DNA from: Perilla frutescens
Lineage: Eukaryota; Streptophyta; Magnoliopsida; Lamiales; Lamiaceae
Length of the DNA stretch: 64,000 bases
Direction: 5' to 3'
NCBI GenBank assembly: GCA_026008535.1
Contig: BRKX01000007.1
Location: forward strand, 52,813,001-52,877,000
Position numbers and translations under genes: made by a program. Below, one piece after another: positions 46,737-58,700 of the stretch. The notes under the pieces are model-generated. The model had not been told where the DNA came from. It made no database searches and was given only the letters and a program-made list of their open reading frames with translations. Within the stretch, counting starts at the first letter, position 1; the number at the start of each line of letters is the position of its first letter.

Positions 46737-48307
46737 CTGCAGCCAAACTATGTTTGTAAATCTACAACACTTCCCGAACATCATAATACATATCAACTCT
46801 GGATCAATAAACAAATCTAGCAAAAATATTGTTATTGCTTCTTTTCACTTCTACTGTTAAGGTAAAAAAAAGTTCTTATTACTATTACATGCATATCACA
46901 AAGAAATTGATTAGTCCACCTATTCTTTCCGATCCTCAAACAACTTTGATAAGGACCGAATATGTATTACAGATAGTGGATCTATGATATATTTATTAAT
47001 AAATTTACTTTACAAGGTCTCTATTCTTTTAAAATTCAAGGATCAAATTTTATTATGGATTGCATCAACTTTCACGCTTATTCAAATAGCCAAGATAATA
47101 AAATGCCAAATTAAGTGGATTGCATCAACTTCCTTGTGCAAACATACTTCAAAAGCATTCTCCATTCTCTTAATCTCTTCTATATCTCATGATGATTACT
47201 GCATTGTCCTTAACCCAAACTTCCAGTTCCCATGACACATTTTAAATAATAATAGTAGAAGTTCTCACTTTTTTGTCAGATTGAATTTGGATAGGAAAAA
47301 TTTGAATGAAATTACTACCAGTATTTCAACCGAACTAGGGGTGAGCATTCAGTTAATACGGTCGGTTTCAGCCCAAAAATCAAAAACCAAATAAACTGAA
47401 TTTATGGAAATTTTAACCGAAATAACCGAACCATTTTTTATTCAGTTTTTTTGGTTCATTTTTAAATTAATATAGATTCAGGCTTCAGCTATGAGAGATT
47501 AACCTAAATCATATAAACAAAATTCACAAATCTACAACTAACAATAAAATCAATACATCATAAATCAGACAATCAGAAATATGCAATCTGCCAAATATGC
47601 TAAGTCAATTTATTTATGTTCATTACTTCATCTATGTATGATTAATATCTGGTGGAGTCGCGGAGCAAAGCAATGGCAATCGGCACTCGACATGAGTTTT
47701 TGCTTACCAAAACCTGTATAAAATTCACATAAAACAACTCTAAGTTTTTAAATATCAAAACTGCAAAACTGCAGTCACCATTCCATTCACCTACTTAGAA
47801 ATCCAGTTGCACAATTTAGAAGAGGATCGCATTATTCATTCATAAGTACACAAAACTAAACTTAAGGACTCAAAAGACACATACATTGCAACTCCAAGTA
47901 TCTATGGCGAAGTACCGAGAGAGAGGCTGTTGTGGTTGATGCTCATCGGCTAGCGAAGTCGCGAGAGAGAAACTGCTCCTCATCGGCCGACGAAGTCGAT
48001 AGAGAGGGGAGGGCTGCTCCTGCAATGCTGCTCGGCGAGAGGGATGGAGAAATAAGAAATGAACAACGGAGGCCGGCGGGAGCGACGGGGTTAGGCCGGA
48101 TGGCTTCGTGTTGGGGTCAGAATTGAGAGTTCAGACTTGAGGGGATAGATGGCGACAGCGAGAAAGAGAGAAACACTCATTTCTGTGAAGGTGAAGCCGT
48201 GTGAAGTTCAGAGCGGCGGAGACAGAGATGGAGAGTGTTGTGTTGTGTGAATTCAGAATGTGTTGTGTGAATTCAGAAAGATTGGCGATTAGGTTTCCGT
48301 ATAGTAT
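46737..48307. other. Inner CACTA interior, no intact gene
   Basis: Mostly AT-rich. At 47337 GGGGTGAGCATTCAGTTAAT... AACCGAAATAACCGAACC resembles the terminal part of a common plant hAT-type MITE, but I found no partner end. A GC-richer part (47900-48130) has a 64-codon + ORF without a recognised domain. Confidence 0.4.
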
Positions 48308-48457
48308 CAGGGCCTGTTTCGTTTCCATATATACTAGTATATCAGATATTAAATATGGGTACGGATATCTGTGGTATCAGGTGTTTGAAATGAACTTTTC
48401 TGATATGAAATATCAAATCTTGATTTTTAAAAAATAAAGTTGATTTTTAACTGAAAC

Positions 48458-48555
<98 letters not shown>

Positions 48556-50118
48556 TTTCTAGCATACCAAATTATACCAAAGTCCAGCAGCTTGACTTGA
48601 ATCATTCATCCTAAAAATATTAAAAATTTCATATATAATACATGCTCAAAATATTGTAAATTTCATATGTAATTCATGCTCAATCATTGTTAAATTTAAC
48701 TTGTTTTACAACAACATATGAACTAATACAACATTCAAATAACAAGCAAATAAAGAAAACTTGCAAATACAAATCAACTAGTAAAACATTCAAATAACAT
48801 TACAATAAAGAAGACTTGCAAATACAAATCAACTAGAGCTAGACATCCAATTGTTAGTTGTATGAGTTCTCTCTTCTTTCTTTTTATTGAATCAAGCTCA
48901 CATGGATCCATTATCAACAATCAAACTACACACAAAACATTCATAATCACATAATTAATTAATTTCTAAAAAAATCAGAAACAAAGACAACAATATATAA
49001 TTTATACTACCAAATTGAAGTAAATTCATTAGAAATTGCTAAATGCACATGACAGTATGCAACGTCCCAGAGCAACCAGTTCAGTGCAAAAAACTATATC
49101 CCGACAATTAGTTAATTATAGAAAATTGGTTGCCAATACAACAGGTTGACATATCTTGTGAAAAAGACAACAAAATTAAATTCCAATACACAAATGACCA
49201 TGCCTTGTATATACCGAAGAAATGCCCCTCAAAATTAAAATTAGACTAACCAATCATAGACTCGTATACTTGAGCAAAGGCATTGCTGCGTATACAATCA
49301 CTAAGGTTGCCACATGTCCCTATAAACATAAATATTTAGATTCAAGTTTTCCATTAAAGTGGCATTGACGAAATTCTTCAACCAGACTTCAAAGAATTAT
49401 TGAAAATAAACTAAAAATAAATAAAGGAAAGAGACTTGGTCTCTCTGTTCTAAAGATGCCAGCTTCGCCAAATAATGGATTTATCAAACCACCAAACTCC
49501 AACCTTGATATTCTATCTTAATTAACAATGTATCTACAAAACACCGTCTAAGAAATCATAGACCACAACACGCACATAAACACGCACACACATACAGAGA
49601 GAGAGAGAATAAATTAAAAACAACAATAAAAACGTTAATTACAAATAGGAAAACGCAGGCACGAGCAGACCATGAAAACATTAGCGTATTCGTATAACAA
49701 AATGCAAAACCTAGAAACGAACTGCCCTTTTGAACAAAATAAAAATGACAAAATTTAAAAAGAGGACAAAAAAACCAACATTAGAAAGAAAAAAACAAAA
49801 AGCCGAAAAAGCTTACGACTAGTGAATTAACGATGCGGTAAAGTACGATGTTGAATCTGGAATCCTGGAGAAATGCGAGAAAACCCCTAGTGAGAGAAAA
49901 CAAAAATTGAAGCCAAGAGGAGAAAAAGAGGAGAAAAAAAGAGATATGAGTTATACCGGTGTAAATATTGGTATATGAGATATGTTAAAAGTGGGGATAT
50001 GGGTATATCAAAGATATCAATTTGATATCCATATACTAATATACCAAACACATGGTATGGGTATGGGTCATTTTGATACCCATACCTGATATACGTATAT
50101 GGATACCAAACGTGCCCT
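48308..50118. mobile_element. TIR element, probably hAT-like, with AAT microsatellite
   Basis: The left end CAGGGCCTGTTTCGTTTCCATATATACTAGTATATCAG matches, in inverse, the right end (AAGGGCACGTTTGGTATCCATATACGTATATCAG). Flanks TATAGTAT and TAGTGTAT are similar, consistent with an 8-bp duplication. Subterminal DNA is rich in GATAT/ATATC words. The interior shows no recognisable coding sequence. Confidence 0.6.
48459..48554 (+). repeat. AAT trinucleotide microsatellite, about 31 units
   Basis: Uninterrupted TAA/AAT repeat of about 95 bp inside the TIR element. Confidence 0.95.
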
Positions 50119-50374
50119 TAGTGTATTTATTTTAGAAAATTAGCGGTATATATAAATTATTATTCGATTTTTTTATGAAAAAAATATAAATATTGGAGTT
50201 TCTTAAATAATAAAAAAATATTTGCTAATTAAAATATCTATAGGGTTATTGGAGTTTTTTCCAATTTATTTAAAATTATTTTTTTTCTATAATCATATTA
50301 CATAAAATAATTTTATAATTAAATGTAAAACATAGAAAAATCTATTAATTAAATTTAAAGTAACAACACATATT

Positions 50375-50731
50375 TACATCACTTACGCAAGTCGTTGTGC
50401 AATATCAGCAACACTCGATTCACAACGGTCATGATTAGAACTAACTGTTGTCTACGTAACAATGGAAATTGACAACGGTTAAAACAACCGATGTTTATCA
50501 TTTTAAACAACTTGACAATAGTTTTGCAACCATTGTTTTTAAACTGTTGTCTAATATCACAAGTACAACACTCCACGACAACGGTTAGTTTGAAATAGTT
50601 GTTGTTTGCTGAAGAAGAATTCAGACATACAACGGTTTATATATAAACCGTTGTGAAAATTAAAAATACAACGATTTGAATGTAAAACCGTTGTCATAAA
50701 GGTGTTGTCTATTAGTACATTTGTAGTAGTG
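50375..50731 (-). repeat. Right subterminal repeats of the inner CACTA
   Basis: About ten ACAACGGTT/AACCGTTGT-type units, including a perfect 26-nt palindrome at 50629-50654 (ACAACGGTTTATA and its complement), ending in the CACTA terminus. Confidence 0.85.
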
Positions 50732-51285
50732 AGATTATGATGTTTAATGAGTATGACCTGTCGATTTTTATCTCACTAATATGATATTTGATGACAATGT
50801 TTACAGTTCTTTTGAAATCTGGACTTGCTTAGTGTGTGGCTATATTTTTTATTTTTGTAAAAATTATACTTGCTTATTTTTAATGCAAAGGATTGTTGAT
50901 TTTTTTCCAACAAAATGACAATTTATTTTGGGGTGCCACGGATAACTTTTATATTTTTGAGTTTTTGTAATAATGTCTTTGACATTGAATCGCCGCAGGT
51001 ACTTGATGGTGATGATTATAGGAAACGAGTATATATTTTATGTAATTGAACATTAGATGTGATTTTTTTAATTCGTATTTAGAGATTATTGAAATTTGGG
51101 TGAATTTGTATCAAGATATATTGTATTTTGAATAAATTTATATCTAGATATTCTATTTTGGATGATTAATTATCATTTGGATTTTATCAATGTATTTCAT
51201 TATTTATTGGTGATTTACAAGTTTTATATCGCAACAAATAAAATTGTGGAATTAAAAAAAACAAAAAAAAACTTCACGACACAAA
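50732..51285. other. Right interior of the outer CACTA
   Basis: AT-rich, no gene recognised. The word CGCCGCAGGTACTTGATGGT near 50991 may be an exon edge of captured DNA but is too short to identify. Confidence 0.4.
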
Positions 51286-51667
51286 ATTTACAATGGTTTT
51301 TTTTATAAAAAACCGTTGTGAAATTACGACATTTTTGTAAAAAACCATTGTGAAATTACGACGTTTTTGTAAAAAACCGTTGTGATATTACAATGGTTTT
51401 ATAAAAAAACGTTATAGTTTGATAACGGTGTAAAAAAAACCGTTGTAATTTCACAACGGTTTAAAAAAACACGTTGTTATCCCAGTTGACAGACAACACC
51501 GAAACATCAAATAGACAATGATTTTTAAACCCGTGTCAAATTACAATGGTTTTGAAACCATTGTCTATGTGCATGCAAAATTTACAACACTAAAAAATAC
51601 AATGATTTTTATATGAACTAGACAACAGTTATAAACCATTGTCTTTATGACTTTTTTTCCAGTAGTG
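51286..51667 (-). repeat. Right subterminal repeats of the outer CACTA
   Basis: About twelve units with ACAACGG or CCGTTGTG/CCATTGT cores separated by A/T runs (TTTTTGTAAAAAACC), then the terminus CACTACTGGAAAAAAAG in inverse. Confidence 0.85.
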
Positions 51668-51670
51668 AGT

Positions 51671-52044
51671 TACCCTATAAATAGAGATTGGTTATTAACT
51701 AAGTTAAAACCCTAAAAGGTGAAGCATATTTTTTTATCCCACTTACCATATTCATTCAAATTGTGGGCATAAAAAAATATCAGTCATAAATTAACTAATG
51801 GATAAATATTGTAATATAAATCAGTAAATATTGCGAAATAATAAGATTATTAAAACTGGAAAAGACCGATGTAATGGACAATGAGTATAATATCCAACGT
51901 AACATTGACACCCAATATTATATACGATGTGATAAACCCTCATTTCAACATATACAAGTAATTAATTAGTTCCAGATCACTCAATTATAAATTTACATAT
52001 AAAGCTCACACGCACACGGCACACACTTAACTATTTTAATAATT
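51671..52044 (-). other. 3' flank and probable 3' UTR of the BLH gene
   Basis: AT-rich DNA between the outer CACTA and the BLH stop codon. AATAAA-like words occur on the minus strand, but no single poly(A) signal can be chosen. Confidence 0.5.
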
Positions 52045-52521
52045 TTAACAGGCATCAAAGTCTCTAATTGAGAGCCATCTCATTCTTGGTACATTTTCAG
52101 AATTCTTAAGTTCCAACGTAAGAGACACTTCTCCCGCCTGAGTCCCAGAGTTAGCATGCATCTCGGCGTTGGCGTCCGTCATAAAGGCCTGGTGATCGGA
52201 AGGTGACGGTGCATCTGTGAACACGGCTGTGACGCCGGGTTGCGCCACCTGTTTAGCCTGCCTAAAATTGGTGTTTTGGGAAGGGTCGTTTTCCGTTGCA
52301 TGTAACATTTTTCCTCCTTGTATTAATTTTGCTCCAGCGTTATGCATTGGGGCACGTGATTGTGGTTCAGTGAGTTTCGGCTGTGCTGCTTCGGCGTCTT
52401 GTACCCCCTCCTGCTGCAGCTCCTGCTGGTATATTTCTTCCACCATGGGCTTCCACAGGCGAACCCTAGCATTTATGAACCAATTTGAAACCTGTTTTTG
52501 GGGTTTGATGAGTTAGTACGC

Positions 52522-52568
<47 letters not shown>

Positions 52569-55500
52569 ATAAATTAGTGTTATGATATCGAATTCAGACC
52601 ATTCATTGTTTTATATCTAAGGCACAGTAAGAATGTCTTTTTGCTTTTTACTGATTAAAGGGGAAGTCCTAAAATATTTGCAGTTTACTTCTTGCAACCT
52701 GAAAATAAATAAATATAGAGACTGGTTCACATGAAAATTTGTATCGGTTGTTAACTAAAAATCAATCTCAACCATTAATGGAATGATCTTGTAAATTTAT
52801 TGAAAAAGAGATGATCACAATTTCGTACATATAGGCAGATTATTTTAGAAAAAATATAAGAGATAAGGTCCAATTTAGCCCTTAAACTATTTCTCAAGGA
52901 ACATTTTGACCCTTAAACTAGTTTTGATTCCGGTTAGCCCCTTGAGCTTTCGAACTTAGTTCAGTTAGCCCCTTGAACTTTGGAACTTGACCCAGTTAGC
53001 CACTTGAATATAAAAATTAAGTTTTATTTTGGTTATTTCTAAATATAAAAAAATTAACCATTATTCACCAAAAAAAATTAAGAATATACGTTCATTTCTC
53101 ATTTAATATGTCCAAATATATATCAGCTAGCATAATTTAAAAAAATATATAGATTAATGAGTTAATTGAAATCACATTATTATTAAAATAATTCACTATA
53201 AATACAATCCAAAAAATACTTAATTTCTTTTACATGAAGAGAATATCAATAAATTCTGAAGGAAACAACGATACGAAAATGACAAATACGTCACTCCGTT
53301 GTCTTGGGATCAAGCGCAACATTATAGAGGTTTAATAAGTCGTCTTTCAGCTAATAATCTATACCAAAATTAAGATTTTAGTGGCAGATAATTATAGCAT
53401 ATGAAAGGAGTAAGTATTAATTATTATTATTGAACTAGCATATGTTACTTAGGAGTAGAGATCCTCTAGTCTCACTTGTGTGTGCCAACTGTGTGCCACC
53501 ATTAAAATTATATATTGTTAATAATAATTTTTATAAAAATAAAATTTATTTTATCATAACTAATCAAAATTAATATTTATTGCAAAAAAATTAAAATTTT
53601 AAAAAAATATATGCCCTAAGTTTGGAATAATCAACCCCAAAAATCAATTATATTAACTAAAAAATGAAAATTAAATATTAAAAAATAATTATAAACCCTA
53701 ATTGGGTGGAATAAACCCTAAATAATAATGTAACATTATACTAAATCAAAAGAAATTAAAATTGAAGAAAAAAATAAAAGAAAAAGTAATAATTTTAAGG
53801 TGTGGCACACGGTTGACACACACAAATTGGGACTAGATGATCTCAAGTGGTTACTTAGACTCCGCTGCTACGTATATATTCATCAATGAAAGAAGCTTGA
53901 CGTACAACAAAAGTTCTAATTAACCACAATATCGAAATAGTTTGGAATTAATGATTTAAACTAGTTTTGAGGTTTCCGAATCCACTTTACCTCAACCCCG
54001 GAGGATGCGCACTTATTGCATTTTTGTGTTGCATTATTAATTTTTTAAATTTTTTCTTCATTTTTTTTTCATTGATTTAAATTTCTCGTGCTTTAGTAAA
54101 TTTATACATGTTAAAATACTAAAATGTTATAATAAATTCTAGAATAATGCTAGCCAGCTAGATTCTGGCTAGCCAGAATCTAATTTTTTGATGATTAATA
54201 AAACTGTATTATTAATAAATTAATTATGTTAATTATTAAATGTTATGTTTTTACTATATTATGCTTCTGTCATCAAATTAGTGATTTGTAATTAATTATT
54301 AAAATCACTTCAGAAGCGGATAAGAAGAAAAGGGCGCAGCTTCATCTTCTTTCTTTTCTTCACTTCTTTATTTTTTTTCCATCTTCGATTTCTTCTGAAT
54401 TGAAGCGCATATAGAGTTGCCCTAATTATTATGGAGGGCATCAATGTAAATTTATTGAATAATTAGTGTTTTATTACTTAAATTAATTAATTATTAAAAA
54501 TAATAAAAGATTCTGGCTAACCAGAATCTGGCTGAAAATCACTACTCTAAATTCTAATTGGATTGGGTGAATCCTAAATGACAAGTGCAAGCTTAAATTT
54601 AAACACGAGAAATTGAAATCACTGATAAAACTATTTTCTTATTATGCAATAGGGAATGCAATACTAAAATGCAATAGATGATTTCATCCACGGAGCATAT
54701 GATCAAATGTATTGATTAATCATGATAAATGAATAAATTTAGCAAATTTTGGGGGTCAGAGACGGGACCTTATGAGATTAGGAGTGTAATCGAGTCGAAT
54801 TGAGTTGAATAGTTATAAGCTCGAGCTCAACTATAAAAGCGAAGTTTGACTCGTGTTTTGTTGAGCTAAGCTTGACTAGACTTGATAAATATGTGTACCG
54901 GTTGATGTTGATCACACATATCTTTATTTATTATTAATCTTTACCTTTCCTAATTTTGTCGATTTTTTATGTATTTGAATTTAACTTATTTTAATTTAGA
55001 GATTGATTTACTTTGAATATTTTACTTGAATATGCTGCAAAATTCTATTTTTGATAGAGTTTGAGTTGGATATGATTATTTTCTTCTTGATAATCTCATG
55101 TGTTTCCATCTTTATTTTGTTCCTTCTATAAGGAAACACTCGATTTTGTATCTTTCAAACACTACTATTCATTAAAAGAGATAGGGCTCAAAGTTTTCAG
55201 ATTCGTGTACTGCAATTTTTCAAGAGAAAATTTTGAAGAGAAATCAGAGTTGTCTTAGTCCGGAATGTCGTTTTCATCTCAAGTTTCTTGCTCTAGAGTA
55301 TAGCTCCTTAATTTTAGGATCGTTGATTTTAGTTTTTGCCTACATTCAAGCTTTGCTTAGTCTATCTTGTGTGGATGTTTTGGTATTTCGTAGAAATTCC
55401 CATGTTCGAAGAATTGAAGACATCTTCACAGAGATTTATTCTCTCCATATATATATATATAGGGAAGGGATCAAATGAGAACCCTTCTCCCAGGTAGGAA

Positions 55501-55692
55501 CTAGGAACCAATTCTAGCCCTTGTTTGACTCAATCTAGACGGCCTAGATTAAATCAGATTTAAGTGGATGGTTGGTGGCATTCCTGTAATTTTCGGCAAC
55601 TTTGTTGGAGGGGAGGGTAATATAGTAATTCAGTAATTAAACTTTCCTTCTTCAGATTTTTTTCCCGTATTTAATTATCATTCCACTTCTCT

Positions 55693-55736
<44 letters not shown>

Positions 55737-58700
55737 ATTTACTTCGTCTTCTGCGTTTTCATCATTCCTAATCTGTGTTTGGATCGCGTTTTTGATTTTT
55801 CAACATCCTTTTATTTCTGTAATTATCTATTTGTCATGAAGTTTCTATACATCTGTGATTCGATGAAGACTCCAGGTATGGTTTTTATTTTGTATTGTTT
55901 GATTCAATTTTAAAATTTTAATGTTGATTAATTTCCCAATTCGTTATATTTGCATTGATTTTACAGTTCGTTCTATTGGAGTTCATTACGGTTTTGTATT
56001 TACGTTTTTATGTTTGACTGATTTGATCTGTTTCGTTCAGTTTTGTGCAGTATCGGTTGTTTTCTAATTGTTAGGAATCCTAGGGTTTAGTACGAGAATA
56101 TACAGAATATGCATTAATTTGATCTGTTTATTTGTTTTAGCATGTTAATGTATTCGTTTTAGTCTGTTGTCACATATGTTTTAGCATGTTAATATATTCG
56201 TTTTAGTCCGTCGTCACATATGTTTTAGCATCATAACATGCTGGTTTAATGTTATTGCTACTGCACTCTGTGAAACATGTCATACAAACCATGCTTTGCT
56301 TTTTTTATTTTTTTCTTTTGTGTGTGTGTTTTTGTGACTCGACTACACAATGTTACATACACCATGTAAACATTAGAATACTTTGGTTCTAAAATGTATG
56401 TTGCATGATGCTAGAATGGTACATACCTAATGCTAAAAATCAATTTGTGTGTCTGAACATCTCTTGATGTGATTGTATTATTATTTTTTACCTTGTTCAG
56501 TTTATAATTTTTTGATTTTAACGTTTCAGCTTCTTCTGTTTCAAGTGACCGTAGTAAGATTACTCACATGGTAATATGGAGGGTTCTACTTCACATAGCA
56601 AGACAATGATGTTTGAGCAATTCTACAATTTACATGCCTCTTCTGAAATTGTTGTTCATCCACCTATTCCAGTTAAAACAAAAGGTAGCGACAGTCGTTT
56701 GATATCTAAGAAAGAGGCAAGGAAGAGAAAGGAGAACAAATTACTCAGAATGTGCAGCAATTGCCACAAGTTGTCAGATTATGATGCTAGGAACTGTCCA
56801 GCTTGATGTTATTATAGCGATTGTGCATAGTTTAATATCATGTTTTACCATGCTTGTGAATTGTTTTCAACATATTCATTTTTAAGAATATATATGATTT
56901 TTAATAAAAGTGTTTATGACATTTCCTTTGCGGTAATTATATTATTATTAAGTTTTATTAACCATAATTACCGTTTAGAATATAATGTTGAAATAACGGA
57001 AGCATGAGGTTATATACATTGTCAGATTCCTATTGCATATTTTATTTATCAGAACATGCTAAAATGATAAATGAATGAGGCTAAAATGAGCGAAGTAGGA
57101 GGCTAAATTTGATGTGACATTTTCCACTAGGGTTCACCGTTCCCAATTAGGATTTATTACGTTCCAATTATTAATTATCAGATTCTCATTAGGGTTCACT
57201 GTCCCTAAATAGGGTGTATTGCATTTCATTCCAATGAAATCACCATTCAATATTTGTTTATCAGAACATGCTAAAATGAGAAATGAATGAGGCTAAAATG
57301 AGCGAAGTAGGAGGCTAAATTCTATGTGACATTTTCCACTAGGGTTCACCGTTCCTAATTAAGGTTTATTACGTTCCAATTAGGGCTCATCTGATCCCAA
57401 TTAGTAATTATCAGATTCCCATTAGGGTTCACTGTCCCCAAATAGGGTGTATTGCGTTTCATTCCAATGAAATCATCGTTCCATATTTTGTTTATCAGAA
57501 CATGCTAAAATGAGAAATGAATGGGGCTAAAATGAGTGAAGTAGGAGGCTAAATTTGATGTGACATTTTCCACTAGGGTTCGCCGTTCTCAATTAGGGTT
57601 TATTACATTTCAATTAGGGCTGATCTGATCCCAATTAGTAATTATGAGATTCTCATTAGGGTTCACTGTCCCCAAATTGGGCGTATTGTGTTCCATTCCA
57701 ATGAAATCACCGTTCTATATTTTGTTTATCAACACATGCTAAAATGAGAAATGAATGAGGCGAAAATGAGCGAAGAGAGAGGCTAAATTTGTATGTTATT
57801 GTCTGCACTTAGAATTGCAGCACATATTTTGCTCTCATAAATTTTATCTCGTTTCGGGAAATATTTACACATTTTCTTTCTTAGTTGTCAGTCATCTCCT
57901 TCGTTGCTTCACTTTCTTATTCTTTTTTCTTTTTTTATCATCAACTCGTATTTTTCATTTTGTAGTATCTATATAAGTATAGGTGTTTATATAAAACTGT
58001 TAGAAATATATTCATAATATCACCCACTAAAATGTATTACACAATATGATAAAATGTTATATAGGTCATGCTAAAATGTTGTATACAACATGCTAATATA
58101 AATTTGGAATTTACTCTATGCGAAAATTATGCCTAAAAATGATTTTTTGTATTTTTTATCTATTTTTTTCAAATAAACATATGCAATGCGAGTTAGGTGA
58201 TTTTAAGAAGTTCTGTTGACATCGCGTGTGTTGTTTTTTGCATCAATAAGATATGATTTTTATGTATCTGTACTCTTTTTATTGATCTAGATATTAAGTT
58301 TTTGTTTTTCTTTGTTTGGAAGTGGTGGAAAAATTGAATGTTCTTTAGTGCACGAATCGATTTCTTTCGGTACACGAGTATCGGAGTAGAATCGTGCACC
58401 AATTTATTTATAATGTGTGGAATATCAATTTTTTTACTGTTGCACGATTACACGAATTAGCAGAATAATGAACTCGTGTGTATCTATGGATTTTTAAAGT
58501 AGTGCACGAATACACGAATAAATATACTAATGCAGTCGTGTTTCAAGTTAATATTCAACTGCTACACGAGTACACGAATGAGCATAATCGTGTTCTCATG
58601 TATTGAACTGTTATATTGAACTATTCGTGTACTCGTGTAGTAGTTGAATATTTAACCAATGCACGATAACACGACTTGAATTACTCGTGTCGTAACACTC

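Larger units (their letters stand above)
35021..50731. mobile_element. Inner CACTA element, 15.7 kb with nested insertions and captured gene
   Basis: Starts CACTACAACAAATATGCTAG (35021) and ends, inverted, CACTACTACAAATGTACTAA (from 50731), TIRs of about 30 bp, with AGA on both sides (35018-35020, 50732-50734). It carries a PDI-like gene fragment, a SIRE-type retrotransposon (35348-44968) and a TIR element (48308-50118). Without the last two its own length is about 4.3 kb. No transposase, so it depended on one in trans. Confidence 0.85.
33901..51667. mobile_element. Outer CACTA element, 17.8 kb with nested insertions
   Basis: Starts CACTACTACAAAAATAG (33901) and ends TTTTTTTCCAGTAGTG (51667), inverted CACTA ends with AGT on both sides (33898-33900, 51668-51670). 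Subterminal ACAACGG...CCGTTGT units crowd both ends (33920-34140 and 51290-51660). Own sequence outside the inner CACTA is about 1.1 kb on the left and 0.9 kb on the right, so it is a small non-autonomous element enlarged by insertions. It has no transposase. Confidence 0.8.
55461..58200 (+). mobile_element. Element E, MULE-like non-autonomous element with FAR1-type exon
   Basis: Begins with the hairpin-prone AGGGAAGGGATCAAATGAGAACCCTTCTCCC just after a TA repeat, then GGTAGGAACTAGGAACCAATTCTAG as in element D. It contains a CT microsatellite, a FAR1-like C-terminal exon and a tandem repeat. A subterminal block (TTTTTTCAAATAAACATATGC, 58160) matches one near the right end of element C (TTTTTTCGAATGAACATATGC). 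The right terminus is not defined; it may extend to about 59290. Confidence 0.55.

Noticed and set aside
47932..48126. 64-codon GC-rich ORF as a host gene
   Set aside because: No recognised domain and lies between repeats in the CACTA interior; composition alone is not enough.
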